This document shows positions 16,783-25,890 of a stretch of DNA of 64,000 bases, piece after piece. This DNA comes from Bacteroidota bacterium. GTDB lineage: Bacteria; Bacteroidota; Bacteroidia; Bacteroidales; Tannerellaceae. Under the pieces are notes generated by a model. That model was not told the DNA's origin, did not search any database, and worked only from the letters and a program-made list of their open reading frames with translations. Made by a program: the position numbers and the translations under genes. The stretch's first letter is position 1. Each line of letters begins with the position of its first letter. The stretch is from contig JAEYVY010000007.1 in assembly GCA_023429375.1 (NCBI GenBank), positions 372,001 through 436,000 on the forward strand, read 5' to 3'.

Positions 16783-19059
16783 ATGAGTGATGCGAATAAA
16801 TCCGAAGTTGAAGAGATGTCTGCCGATGAGAAGCAGATTCGGGCTGAGTTTGATGCGCTTCTTCAAGATTATTTGAACTCTAATCACCGAAGAAAGGTTG
16901 AATTGATTACCAAGGCATTTGAGTTTGCCAATCAGGCTCACTCGGGTGTTAAACGTCGTTCAGGGGAGCCTTATATCTTACATCCACTGGCTGTGGCCCG
17001 TATCGTTTGCAAAGAGATGGGCTTGGGCTCTACGTCGATTTGTTCGGCTTTGTTGCACGATGTGGTTGAAGATACGGAATATACTGTTGAAGATATCAGT
17101 AATATGTTTGGCCCTAAGATTGCACAAATAGTTGACGGGCTTACTAAAATTTCCGGTGGTATCTTTGGTGAGAAAGCTTCGGCGCAAGCGGAAAACTTCC
17201 GTAAACTGTTGCTTACTATGAGTGATGATATACGCGTCATTCTGATCAAGATTGCAGACCGATTGCATAATATGCGTACATTGGGTTCGCTTCTTCCGGC
17301 TAAACAATATAAGATTGCCGGCGAGACGCTTTACCTATACGCTCCCATGGCACATAGACTCGGCCTTTTTTCAATTAAAACAGAATTGGAAGACCTGAGC
17401 TTCAAATACGAACATCCGCAAGAATATGCTTATATAAAGGACCGTTTGGACGCTACGGAAGCAGACCGTAATGCCTTGTTTGAGCATTTTGCCGTTCCTG
17501 TCGATAAGAAGTTGCAAAGCATGGGGCTTAAATATGAAATGCGTGCCCGTGTGAAATCTGCCTACTCTATCTGGAGTAAAATGGAGACAAAGGGCGTTTC
17601 ATTCGATGAAATATATGATATCTATGCCGTACGAATTATATTCGAGGCTCAGCCTAATGTAGACGAAAAGACACAATGCTGGGAAATATATTCAGCCATT
17701 ACGGATATTTACCGCATACGGCCTGACCGGATTAGAGACTGGGTGAGCCGTCCGAAGGCAAATGGCTATCAAGCGTTACACTTGACTGTTATGGGTCCTG
17801 ATGGACAATGGGTGGAAATCCAGATTCGCAGCCGACGCATGGATGACATTGCCGAAAAAGGTTTTGCTGCACATTGGAAATATAAAGAACACAATGTCGA
17901 AGAAGATACCGAACTCGACAAGTGGCTGCATACTATTACAGAGATTTTGGAAAACCCGAATCCCAATGCGCTGGATTTTCTGGATACAATTAAGCTCAAC
18001 CTGTTTAGTTCCGAAATATTTGTGTTTACACCGAAAGGAGATATTAAAACTCTTCCATTAGGGGCTACGGCGTTAGATTTTGCGTATGCCCTTCATACGA
18101 ATATTGGAAATAAGTGTATTGGAGCAAAGGTTAACCATCGTCTTGTACCATTAAGTCACCCACTGGCTAGTGGTGATCAGGTAGAAATCCTTACTTCTCG
18201 CTCACAAGAGCCGCAAGCTGAATGGCTGAACTTTGTAACAACTGCAAAAGCAAAAGCAAAGGTAGACTATGCTCTGAAGCGTTCACGTCGCGAAGCTGTC
18301 CGTGAAGGAGAGCATAAAGTGATAGAAATGTTTAGGAACGTAGAGATTGAGCCTACTACGACTGAACTTGATAAACTGGCACTTTATTATGGTTTCCCGA
18401 AACGTGAAGACTTGTTCTACTCTGTTCAGAAGGGAGAGACCGTACTACTTGAAAATCTGAAAAAGATACTGAAAGAGAAAACGGATAACAAGTTTTTTAA
18501 ATACCTGAAGCAAGCCTTGCGTGTAGGCAGAACACAAGAACCAGAAGCATTGCCGGCTGAAGTAGAATCAACCGAGAAAGTAAAAGAAAAGCCCAGTTTC
18601 GATAAGAAACGGCCTTACGTGCTTAGAGAAGAGGCGTTGAATCATAGTTATATGTTGGCTGATTGTTGTAAGCCGATTCCTGGTGACGATGCCTTAGGGT
18701 TTATTAATGATGATGGGAATGTGGTAGTGCATAAACGTTCTTGCCCTATTGCGATGCGCTTGAAGAGCAGTTTTGGTGAACGTATCTTGTCAACAGAATG
18801 GAGTAGTCATAAAACTGTTTCATTTGATGCTACACTCGAAGTTAAGGGAATCGATTCATTGGGTGTGTTAAGCAATATCTCAAAAATAATTTCTGAAGAC
18901 TTCAATGTCAACATCCAACGAATGACAATAGAAGCCAAAGACGGTGTGTTCGAGGGCAAAATAAAGATGAAGGTACACGATGTGGAAGATATTCAGAAAA
19001 TCTGTATCAAACTGTCCAAATTGAAGAGCATTAAGTCGGTAGGTCGTGTTTCAGAGTGA
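16783..19059 (+). CDS. relA: bifunctional (p)ppGpp synthetase/hydrolase (RSH)
   Basis: A 758-residue long-form Rel/SpoT protein. The HD hydrolase domain shows YILHPLAVARI and LLHDVVEDT (His-Asp at 92-93). The synthetase domain follows with RVKSAYSIWSKM and YDIYAVRII, then the TGS domain near 390 (IFVFTPKGDIKTLPLGATALDFAY) and a C-terminal ACT domain. Both catalytic halves look intact, so it should make and degrade the stringent alarmone. I chose ATG 16783 instead of 16756 because of the -7 box position and the AAAGAGG sequence. It stands alone after a terminator. Confidence 0.95.
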   Translation: MSDANKSEVEEMSADEKQIRAEFDALLQDYLNSNHRRKVELITKAFEFANQAHSGVKRRSGEPYILHPLAVARIVCKEMGLGSTSICSALLHDVVEDTEYTVEDISNMFGPKIAQIVDGLTKISGGIFGEKASAQAENFRKLLLTMSDDIRVILIKIADRLHNMRTLGSLLPAKQYKIAGETLYLYAPMAHRLGLFSIKTELEDLSFKYEHPQEYAYIKDRLDATEADRNALFEHFAVPVDKKLQSMGLKYEMRARVKSAYSIWSKMETKGVSFDEIYDIYAVRIIFEAQPNVDEKTQCWEIYSAITDIYRIRPDRIRDWVSRPKANGYQALHLTVMGPDGQWVEIQIRSRRMDDIAEKGFAAHWKYKEHNVEEDTELDKWLHTITEILENPNPNALDFLDTIKLNLFSSEIFVFTPKGDIKTLPLGATALDFAYALHTNIGNKCIGAKVNHRLVPLSHPLASGDQVEILTSRSQEPQAEWLNFVTTAKAKAKVDYALKRSRREAVREGEHKVIEMFRNVEIEPTTTELDKLALYYGFPKREDLFYSVQKGETVLLENLKKILKEKTDNKFFKYLKQALRVGRTQEPEALPAEVESTEKVKEKPSFDKKRPYVLREEALNHSYMLADCCKPIPGDDALGFINDDGNVVVHKRSCPIAMRLKSSFGERILSTEWSSHKTVSFDATLEVKGIDSLGVLSNISKIISEDFNVNIQRMTIEAKDGVFEGKIKMKVHDVEDIQKICIKLSKLKSIKSVGRVSE

Positions 19060-19123
19060 TGGTTTTGCTTGCTGATACGGTACGCCATAGCGGGGCAAGC
19101 CCGCAATGACGGCAGTATATGAT

Positions 19124-19492
19124 TTAAAAAGGTAGATCGTCTACCGGATTGGCCGGGCCAAAATCAGGGGCAGCAGGAATGTTTACTACTGGAGATGGGG
19201 CTACTTCCGGTGCTGATTGCATAGCTACGCGATCAACTTTCCAGGCATTAATATTCGTAAACCAACGTCCTTGGTATTCTCTGCTATCAATATCAAAAAA
19301 GACATTCACGTCTTCTCCTAACTTTATATTTGCTTGAGCAATTCGATCGGCTCCAAATATTTGAAAGCATACTTTCTTTGGGTATTGGTCATAGGTTTCC
19401 AATACGTATTCTTGTTTTTTCCACTCGTTACCATTTTTGCTTGTACCGCCTTGCTCAGGTAGTATAGCAATAATCTTTCCTGTAATTTCCAT
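19124..19492 (-). CDS. DUF3127 OB-fold protein with SSB-like tail
   Basis: A 122-residue protein of unknown function. Residues 1-90 show an SSB/OB-like pattern: MEITGKIIAILPEQGG, then WKKQEYVLETYDQYPKKV, and a basic and aromatic strand GRWFTNINAWKV. The tail is rich in Ala, Pro and Val and ends with the acidic hydrophobic tip DDLPF, similar to the DDDIPF tip with which single-stranded DNA-binding proteins recruit partners. The gene is convergent with relA. A weak -7-like sequence (TAAATTCG) lies on the minus strand just upstream. Confidence 0.8.
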   Translation of the reverse strand: MEITGKIIAILPEQGGTSKNGNEWKKQEYVLETYDQYPKKVCFQIFGADRIAQANIKLGEDVNVFFDIDSREYQGRWFTNINAWKVDRVAMQSAPEVAPSPVVNIPAAPDFGPANPVDDLPF

Positions 19493-19570
19493 GTTTGTCT
19501 TTTTATATTGACTGCGAATTTACGGTTTTCCGCCGTAAGTTGCTAATTGTTTGTGTGAGGTTTTGATTCC

Positions 19571-19936
19571 TTATTGCTCGTCTTGTTGTGATTCCAACGT
19601 ATCGAATGCTTCGCGGATAGATAGCAGTTCAGCTTTGATTTGTTTGAGTCTATTTACTATTTCAGCCTGTTTAATTGTTGTCTCTTTATTGTCTTTCAAT
19701 TTCTGTCGCGCTCCGGCCAGCGTCATCCCTCTTTCTTTTACCAGATAATAAATGAGGCGGATGGCTTCGATATCTACAGTCTTATAGAAGCGCGTACCTT
19801 TTCCTGACTTTCGTGGGCGTATGGTATTAAACTCTTTCTCCCAAAAGCGAAGAGTAGACTCGTTTAGATTAAACATAGCAGCCACTTCGCTGATGGAGTA
19901 ATAAAGTTTTTTATTGCTAGAATCTTTCTCTTCCAT
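19571..19936 (-). CDS. MerR-family transcriptional regulator
   Basis: A 121-residue protein. The N-terminal winged helix is plain: YYSISEVAAMFNLNESTLRFWEKEFNTIRPRKS, with the MerR-type Arg/Trp-Glu pattern, then RFYKTVDIEAIRLIYYLVKERGMTLAGARQKL. A short C-terminal coiled coil follows; there are no Cys residues for metal sensing, so it is likely a Bacteroidetes heterologous-type MerR rather than a mercury regulator. It starts 4 bp after the M23 peptidase gene, so the two share a transcript. Confidence 0.9.
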   Translation of the reverse strand: MEEKDSSNKKLYYSISEVAAMFNLNESTLRFWEKEFNTIRPRKSGKGTRFYKTVDIEAIRLIYYLVKERGMTLAGARQKLKDNKETTIKQAEIVNRLKQIKAELLSIREAFDTLESQQDEQ

Positions 19937-19940
19937 AGTA

Positions 19941-20924
19941 TCAATCCATTACCTGGCCATGATTTTCTGCAATCTGAATCATGCGATCGTATTCTTCAGG
20001 AGTTAAATCCATAAAGTAATACTTAGCAGGGTTGTCGTTCTTCCCGCGTACAATTACCTCGTAATGCAGGTGTGCTCCAGTGGATTTACCAGTATTACCG
20101 ACAAAACCGATTACCTCTCCACGCTTTACTTTTTGACCTACGCAGGCTTTAAATTTCTGCATATGTCCGTATAGAGTCTTATAGCCGAATCCATGGTCGA
20201 TAGTCAAACAGTTGCCATAACCTTGTTTCCATCCTGCAAAGGTAACGACTCCATTTCCCGTAGCATAGATTTCAGTGCCTACTTTAGCCGAAAAGTCCAT
20301 TCCGGCGTGGAATCTCGGCGTACGGTAAATCGGGTCGATACGCATACCATAACCGGAAGCGGTTCGGGTGAGGTCCTTATTAGAAATTGGTTGTATAGAA
20401 GGGATACACATTAATCTTTCCTCTTGCGTCTTACCCATGTTTATCAACTCTTCCAAAGAATTAGATTGTACGTAGAGCTGCTTGCGCAAGATATCCATTT
20501 TTTTAGTTGTTGCGATAATCAGATCCGAATTGGGAAGATTAGAAAGGTGCTCATATCTGTTCGTTCCTCCGAAACCGGATTTACGAATCGATTCAGGAAT
20601 CGATTCAGCCTGAAAAATCGCTCGGTAAAGATTCTCGTCACGTTGCTGAATATCGGATAGTACATCGAGTGCATCATTCAGGCGAAGAGATAGAATTTCG
20701 AATTGTGTTTGCAGTAATTTATTTTCTTTAACGAGCAGGGCTTCCTTGGGTGAGTCAATCAGATATGACAAGGCAAAGAAGGCGCCTACGCCATAAGCTA
20801 TACCAGTACTTAAATGGCGTAAGATGCTGAAAATGCGATCTTTCGTAGAAGGGTATACCCGCTCGTAGCTAAGTGTCGTGGGGTTATAGAGATAGTACGT
20901 TTTTCGGGTCTTGAACAGTTTCAT
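19941..20924 (-). CDS. M23-family (LytM) peptidoglycan endopeptidase, membrane-anchored
   Basis: A 327-residue protein with a cytoplasmic N-terminus, one membrane helix (about residues 37-52), a coiled-coil stretch (60-105), and a C-terminal LytM domain. The zinc motifs are visible: HAGMDFSA, GYGNCLTIDHGFGYKTLYGHM, and the HLHYEV triad. LytM enzymes cut peptide crosslinks of peptidoglycan or act as regulators of other amidases. First gene of a pair with the MerR gene, opposite alaS, with a consensus promoter in the 93-bp gap. Confidence 0.92.
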   Translation of the reverse strand: MKLFKTRKTYYLYNPTTLSYERVYPSTKDRIFSILRHLSTGIAYGVGAFFALSYLIDSPKEALLVKENKLLQTQFEILSLRLNDALDVLSDIQQRDENLYRAIFQAESIPESIRKSGFGGTNRYEHLSNLPNSDLIIATTKKMDILRKQLYVQSNSLEELINMGKTQEERLMCIPSIQPISNKDLTRTASGYGMRIDPIYRTPRFHAGMDFSAKVGTEIYATGNGVVTFAGWKQGYGNCLTIDHGFGYKTLYGHMQKFKACVGQKVKRGEVIGFVGNTGKSTGAHLHYEVIVRGKNDNPAKYYFMDLTPEEYDRMIQIAENHGQVMD

Positions 20925-20950
20925 TTAATATTTTGTTTATTAAACACTCG

Positions 20951-20981
20951 CAAAAATAATAATTTGGAGTACTTTTGCAAA
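20951..20981. promoter_or_regulatory. divergent promoters of the M23-merR and alaS transcripts
   Basis: Minus strand: TTTG at 20981-20978, exactly 19 nt, then TATTTTTG at 20958-20951, a full match to the Bacteroidetes sigma consensus for the M23 gene. Plus strand: TACTTTTG at 20970-20977, a -7 match for alaS. The two overlap, so initiation at one may hinder the other. Confidence 0.75.
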
Positions 20982-21017
20982 TTGTTTTTCAGAATATTAA
21001 CGAGACTATACAGACGT

Positions 21018-23636
21018 ATGTTGACAGCAAAAGAAACCCGAGAATCCTTTAAAGCGTTTTTTGCTTCAAAAGGACATCAGATTGTGCCTTCAGCTCCAAT
21101 GGTGATTAAAGGCGATCCTACATTGATGTTTACAAATGCAGGAATGAATCAATTCAAGGATATCATCCTGGGTAATGTTCCGATCAAATACCCTCGCATA
21201 GCCGACTCACAGAAATGTCTTCGCGTAAGCGGTAAACATAACGATTTGGAAGAAGTAGGACACGATACCTATCACCACACCATGTTTGAGATGCTTGGTA
21301 ACTGGTCTTTTGGTGACTATTTCAAGGAAGAAGCAATTAACTGGGCGTGGGAATATCTGGTAGAAGTATTGAAATTAAATCCGGAACGTCTTTATGCAAC
21401 CGTGTTTGAAGGAAGCGAAGCTGAAGGGTTGAGCCGAGACGATGAAGCCGCCAGCTATTGGGGACAATACTTACCCAAAGATCATATCCTGAACGGCAAT
21501 AAAAAAGATAATTTCTGGGAAATGGGAGATACAGGCCCTTGCGGTCCTTGTTCTGAAATACATATAGACCTTCGTTCGGATGAAGAACGTGCTGCTATTA
21601 GCGGTGCTGAAATGGTGAATAAAGATCATCCTCAGGTAATTGAAATCTGGAACCTGGTATTTATGCAATACAACCGCAAAGCTGATGGTTCGTTAGATCC
21701 GCTGCCTGCTAAGGTTATCGATACCGGTATGGGATTTGAACGTCTGTGTATGGCTCTACAAGGCAAAACATCGAACTATGATACGGATGTATTCCAGCCA
21801 ATCATTCAAGAAATAGCAGAAAAGAGCGGTTTCAAATATGGTGAAGACAAGCAAAAAGACGTTGCTATGCGTGTTATTGCCGACCATATTCGTACGATTG
21901 CCTTTTCAATAACTGACGGACAGTTGCCTTCGAATGCTAAGGCAGGTTATGTGATACGTCGTATTCTCCGTCGTGCCGTACGTTACGGATATACGTTCCT
22001 TGACCGTCGTGAAGCCTTTATGTACAATCTGTTGCCTGTGTTGATTGAGACTATGGGTGATGCTTACCCTGAACTGATTGCTCAGAAGACATTGATCGAA
22101 AAGGTAATCAAGGAAGAGGAAGAATCATTCTTGCGTACGTTGGAAACAGGTATTCGCTTGCTTGATAAGAAGATTGCTGAGGCAAAAGCTGCCGGCATCA
22201 ATATATTAAATGGAGTAGATGCGTTTACTCTATATGATACTTACGGATTCCCATTAGACTTGACAGAGCTTATCCTTCGTGAAAATAAGATGGAGGTAAA
22301 CATCGACGAGTTTAATGCAGAAATGCAAAAGCAGAAAGAACGTGCAAGAAACGCTGCTGCAATAGAAACGGGAGACTGGGTTATCGTTAAAGAAGGAGAT
22401 AGCCAATTTGTTGGATATGATTTCTTCGAAACTGAAGTAGAAATCCTCCGTTACCGTAAAATCAAACAAAAGAACAAAGAACTTTATCAGTTGGTATTAG
22501 ATAAGACTCCGTTCTACGCAGAAATGGGTGGACAAGTAGGAGACAGCGGATGGCTTATCTCCGGAGACGAGAAAATCGATATCATCGATACCAAACGTGA
22601 GAACAACCTACCTGTTCATCTGACAGTCAATTTGCCTAAAGATGTGACGGCTACCTTTGTCGCAAAAATTGACGAAGCAAAACGTATTCAATGTGAATGC
22701 AACCATACCGGTACACACTTGCTTCATGAAGCTTTGCGCGAAGTATTGGGAACACACGTGGAACAAAAAGGATCGTATGTTTCTCCGGAAACGCTGCGCT
22801 TTGACTTCTCACATTATCAGAAAGTTACTGATGCCGAAATTCGTGAGATCGAAAGACGTGTAGGACAGAAAATCCGTGCCAACTATGCGATGGAAGAGCA
22901 CCGCTCGATGCCGATCAACGAAGCAAAGGCAATGGGGGCAATGGCCTTGTTCGGTGAAAAATACGGTGATGAAGTGCGTGTCATTAAGTATGGTAGCTCA
23001 GTTGAATTATGCGGAGGAACACATATTCCTTCTACCGGAATGATCGGTTCACTTCGTATTATTGGTGAAAGCTCGATTGCCGCAGGTGTACGCCGTATAG
23101 AAGCAGTAACAGCAGAAAAAGCAGAAGAATATACTTTTGCGATGCAAGATGTGCTGTCAGAACTGCGTGCGATGATGAATAATATGCCTAATGTAGTACA
23201 AGCTGTTAAGAAGTCGCTCGAAGAAAATACCGAAATGAAGCATCGATTAGAGCAATTCATGAAAGAAAAAACAAAACAAATGAAAGAAGAATTGCTGTCT
23301 AGAGCTGAAAACAAAAACGGAATCTTGGTTGTGCACTATGTAGGCGGAGGTAATGCCGATATGGGTAAAGACATCGCTTTCCAATTGAAGGGCGAAATAA
23401 AGGATCCATTCATCTTTGTTGGAGGATTTATTGAAAACGCCAAATGTACTTTGATGGTTATGCTGAGTGATGACTTAGTAGCTGAAGGACTGAATGCGTC
23501 TAAGATGGTTAAAGATTCAGCTAAACATATCCAAGGTGGTGGCGGAGGTCAACCTCATTTCGCTACAGCCGGAGGTAAGAATATTGACGGATTAGCAATC
23601 GCTGTCAACGAGATTATAGCATCATTGAATAAATAA
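21018..23636 (+). CDS. alaS: alanyl-tRNA synthetase
   Basis: An 872-residue class II synthetase that charges tRNA-Ala and edits mischarged Ser and Gly. It starts MLTAKETRESF at ATG 21018; an upstream TTG would lie inside the promoter region. The aminoacylation core has the FTNAGMNQFKD region near residue 36. The editing domain carries HTGTHLLHEAL (HxxxH), and CGGTH later supplies the Cys/His zinc residues. The C-terminal DHHA1 domain ends with a glycine-rich GGGGGQPHFATAGG. aroB starts 11 bp downstream. Confidence 0.97.
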   Translation: MLTAKETRESFKAFFASKGHQIVPSAPMVIKGDPTLMFTNAGMNQFKDIILGNVPIKYPRIADSQKCLRVSGKHNDLEEVGHDTYHHTMFEMLGNWSFGDYFKEEAINWAWEYLVEVLKLNPERLYATVFEGSEAEGLSRDDEAASYWGQYLPKDHILNGNKKDNFWEMGDTGPCGPCSEIHIDLRSDEERAAISGAEMVNKDHPQVIEIWNLVFMQYNRKADGSLDPLPAKVIDTGMGFERLCMALQGKTSNYDTDVFQPIIQEIAEKSGFKYGEDKQKDVAMRVIADHIRTIAFSITDGQLPSNAKAGYVIRRILRRAVRYGYTFLDRREAFMYNLLPVLIETMGDAYPELIAQKTLIEKVIKEEEESFLRTLETGIRLLDKKIAEAKAAGINILNGVDAFTLYDTYGFPLDLTELILRENKMEVNIDEFNAEMQKQKERARNAAAIETGDWVIVKEGDSQFVGYDFFETEVEILRYRKIKQKNKELYQLVLDKTPFYAEMGGQVGDSGWLISGDEKIDIIDTKRENNLPVHLTVNLPKDVTATFVAKIDEAKRIQCECNHTGTHLLHEALREVLGTHVEQKGSYVSPETLRFDFSHYQKVTDAEIREIERRVGQKIRANYAMEEHRSMPINEAKAMGAMALFGEKYGDEVRVIKYGSSVELCGGTHIPSTGMIGSLRIIGESSIAAGVRRIEAVTAEKAEEYTFAMQDVLSELRAMMNNMPNVVQAVKKSLEENTEMKHRLEQFMKEKTKQMKEELLSRAENKNGILVVHYVGGGNADMGKDIAFQLKGEIKDPFIFVGGFIENAKCTLMVMLSDDLVAEGLNASKMVKDSAKHIQGGGGGQPHFATAGGKNIDGLAIAVNEIIASLNK

Positions 23637-23647
23637 TAGGATATAAC

Positions 23648-24709
23648 ATGGATAAACGGAACGTCATCATTTGTAAAGATTTGAAGGTTGAACTGGAGGC
23701 TTATCTTCATGAGCTCAAGTTTGATAAGGTATTCATTTTGACAGATGAGAACACGTTTAAAAACTGCTATCCTGTATTACAAGAAGTTGAGATGCTATCA
23801 CAGGCTCCGGTGTTTACCGTCGGGGCCGGTGATATACATAAAAATATTGAAGAAGTTGCCGGATTATGGACTCGCTTGTGTGAACACGGAGCATCCCGCA
23901 ACACCCTTCTTATCAACCTCGGTGGAGGAATGATAACAGATATGGGAGGTTTTGTCGGAGCAACCTTTAAGCGGGGCTTACAGACAATTAATATTCCAAC
24001 AACACTGATGGCTTCGGTCGATGCAGCAGTTGGTGGAAAAACGGGGATTAACTTCAATGGACTAAAAAACGAAATAGGGTCTTTTTATCCCCCTCTTTGT
24101 GTTTTCATCTACAACAAATTCCTGCATACATTAGATCGTGCAAATATTCTTTCGGGATATGCTGAAATGATAAAACATGCGTTGATCTCTTCCAAAGAGG
24201 TTTATGATGATGTTTTTTCTTACGATCCGGATTGCGGTGATTCAGATCAATTAGACAGATTGGTTGCACAGTCTGTTGCCATCAAAGAACGAATTGTTGA
24301 AGAAGATCCGAAAGAAAGAGGAATCAGAAAAGCATTAAATCTGGGGCACACCATTGGTCATGCATACGAAAGTCTGTCGTTCAAGAAAAACACTCCGTTG
24401 CTTCATGGTCATGCCGTAGCAGCAGGATTGGTTGGCGAACTGTATCTTTCTCATAAAGTATGCGGATTCCCCATGCAAGTGCTGTCGCAGGTAGTTTATT
24501 ATTTGAAGGACTATTATTCTCCTTTCATTCATGACTGTGACGATTATGAGACACTCTATGAATTGATGACGCACGACAAGAAGAACGAAGGCGGCATCAT
24601 CAATTTTACGTTGTTATCCAACATCGGAGAGGTGCAGATTAATCAGTCTGTGGATAAGCAGGATATCCTTGGCGCTCTCGATTTTTACAGGGAAAGCTTT
24701 GGTATCTGA
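23648..24709 (+). CDS. aroB: 3-dehydroquinate synthase
   Basis: A 353-residue enzyme of the shikimate pathway that converts DAHP to 3-dehydroquinate, using NAD and a divalent metal. Diagnostic stretches are LLINLGGGMITDMGGFVGATFKRG, IPTTLMASVDAAVGGKTGINF, the metal-binding ALNLGHTIGHAYE (two His), and HGHAVAAGL. Cotranscription with alaS is likely from the 11-bp gap. A later shikimate gene, aroA, lies at 60844 in this window but not in the same unit. Confidence 0.96.
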   Translation: MDKRNVIICKDLKVELEAYLHELKFDKVFILTDENTFKNCYPVLQEVEMLSQAPVFTVGAGDIHKNIEEVAGLWTRLCEHGASRNTLLINLGGGMITDMGGFVGATFKRGLQTINIPTTLMASVDAAVGGKTGINFNGLKNEIGSFYPPLCVFIYNKFLHTLDRANILSGYAEMIKHALISSKEVYDDVFSYDPDCGDSDQLDRLVAQSVAIKERIVEEDPKERGIRKALNLGHTIGHAYESLSFKKNTPLLHGHAVAAGLVGELYLSHKVCGFPMQVLSQVVYYLKDYYSPFIHDCDDYETLYELMTHDKKNEGGIINFTLLSNIGEVQINQSVDKQDILGALDFYRESFGI

Positions 24710-24728
24710 CAAAAAAAGCCTAATTTTG
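24698..24728 (+). promoter_or_regulatory. consensus promoter of the tRNA-Pro gene
   Basis: TTTG at 24698-24701, a 19-nt spacer, and TAATTTTG at 24721-24728: an exact match to the Bacteroidetes primary-sigma pattern TTTG-N19-TAnnTTTG. The predicted start near 24736 is just before the mature tRNA end. The -33 box lies within the last codons of aroB. Confidence 0.85.
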
Positions 24729-24743
24729 CACACGAAAAATGAG

Positions 24744-24818
24744 CGGGGTGTAGCTCAGCCCGGTTAGAGTACGCGTCTGGGGGGCGTGTGGTCGGACGTT
24801 CGAATCGTCTCACCCCGA
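24744..24818 (+). tRNA. tRNA-Pro, anticodon GGG
   Basis: A 75-nt cloverleaf: acceptor arms CGGGGTG and CACCCCG pair fully with a discriminator A. The D arm (GCTC...GAGT), an anticodon stem with wobble pairs, loop CTGGGGG giving anticodon GGG, and a T arm with TTCGAAT are all present. CCA is not encoded and must be added by tRNA nucleotidyltransferase. It reads CCC and CCU proline codons. Own promoter and terminator frame it. Confidence 0.93.
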
Positions 24819-24830
24819 CTGTTAAGGATC

Positions 24831-24863
24831 AGGGATTTACGATAAAAAGTAAATCCCTTTTTT
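24831..24863 (+). terminator. terminator of the tRNA-Pro gene
   Basis: A perfect 10-bp stem (24831-24840 with 24849-24858), loop of 8, then TTTTTT at 24858-24863. Confidence 0.85.
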
Positions 24864-24976
24864 ATTTGTGGAATAATATTCTTTCATTTGCTTCTATTCC
24901 TAAATTAGAAAGAAAACGAAGCTTGTGTTGGAATCTGACTTATTTTGAACTGAAAATCTAATATATCTTCTTGGTC

Positions 24977-25870
24977 ATGAAAAGAGCCATTCAATCAAAT
25001 CTATGCTTTTTAGCCCTTTTAATTTGGGGCGGCATCATCCCTGGATGCAGTAATAAGAATGAAACAAGCAATCCGGAAATAGTAGAAAATCATGTATTCA
25101 AAGAATACTTCAGTGGTGAGCGGTCTATTTTAATAAGCGGACACAGAGGGGGTAGAGGTGTAGGAATACCCGAAAACTGTTGGAATACCTTTGAGGTAAT
25201 CACAAATGAAATGCCTGTCTTTTTCGAGATAGATCCCAGACTTACGAAAGATAGTGTTATCGTGCTCTTGCACGACGAGAGTTTAGAAAGAACCACGAAC
25301 GGCATCGGTAAACTTTCCGATTATACCTGGGAAGAAGTGCAGCAATTCTATCTGAAAGACCTATACGGTGAAGTTACTACACATAAAATCCCCAAATTAG
25401 AAGATGTCCTTCTTTGGAGCAAGGGTAAAACGGTACTAAATTTAGATAAAAAGGATGTTCCGATGGAAATGATTGTGGAGTTAATCCGTAAGTGTGATGC
25501 GGAGAAATACATTATGCTAACCGTACATACAGGCGCACAGGCTCGGTACTATTATGATCGCTTTCCCAATATCATGTTATCGGCTTTTGTCCGGAATGCC
25601 AAAGAATACGAAGATATGTCTATCTCGGGTGTACCCTGGGAAAATATGATTGCTTATGTAGGCGCTACAATCAACGAAAAGAATAAGGATATAGTTGAAA
25701 AGCTTCATCAAAAGAATGTCAAGTGTATGATTTCTGTCGCTCCTACCCATGATCGACTGGAAGACCGAGAAGAAAGAATAAAAGCTTACAGGGAAGAGAT
25801 TGCTAAAAAGCCGGATATTATAGAATCTGACTTTCCTCTGGATGTGTGGTTTGCGCTGAACAATAAATAA
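24977..25870 (+). CDS. glycerophosphodiester phosphodiesterase-family lipoprotein
   Basis: A 297-residue predicted lipoprotein with lipobox IIPGC. The GDPD barrel is recognised by SGHRGGRGVGIPENCWNTFE at the start, FFEIDPRLTKDSVIVLLHDESLERTTNG (the metal Glu/Asp and the catalytic His), and a C-terminal ESDFPLDVW. GDPD enzymes release glycerol phosphate from glycerophosphodiesters outside the cytoplasm. I chose ATG 24977 because the upstream TTG gives no better signal. It is the first of a three-gene operon whose second gene, 20 bp downstream, makes glycerol-1-phosphate dehydrogenase. Confidence 0.9.
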   Translation: MKRAIQSNLCFLALLIWGGIIPGCSNKNETSNPEIVENHVFKEYFSGERSILISGHRGGRGVGIPENCWNTFEVITNEMPVFFEIDPRLTKDSVIVLLHDESLERTTNGIGKLSDYTWEEVQQFYLKDLYGEVTTHKIPKLEDVLLWSKGKTVLNLDKKDVPMEMIVELIRKCDAEKYIMLTVHTGAQARYYYDRFPNIMLSAFVRNAKEYEDMSISGVPWENMIAYVGATINEKNKDIVEKLHQKNVKCMISVAPTHDRLEDREERIKAYREEIAKKPDIIESDFPLDVWFALNNK

Positions 25871-25890
25871 ACCATTCTGAATCTGACGAT

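Noticed and set aside
16363..16941. Minus-strand open frame of 192 codons
   Set aside because: It spans the mltD end, a terminator and the relA promoter on the opposite strand. Its composition looks like an antisense frame and no family is seen.
19520..19538. Short hairpin TTACGG...CCGTAA between DUF3127 and merR
   Set aside because: The stem is only six pairs and no T-run follows on the minus strand, so I do not call a terminator or an operator.
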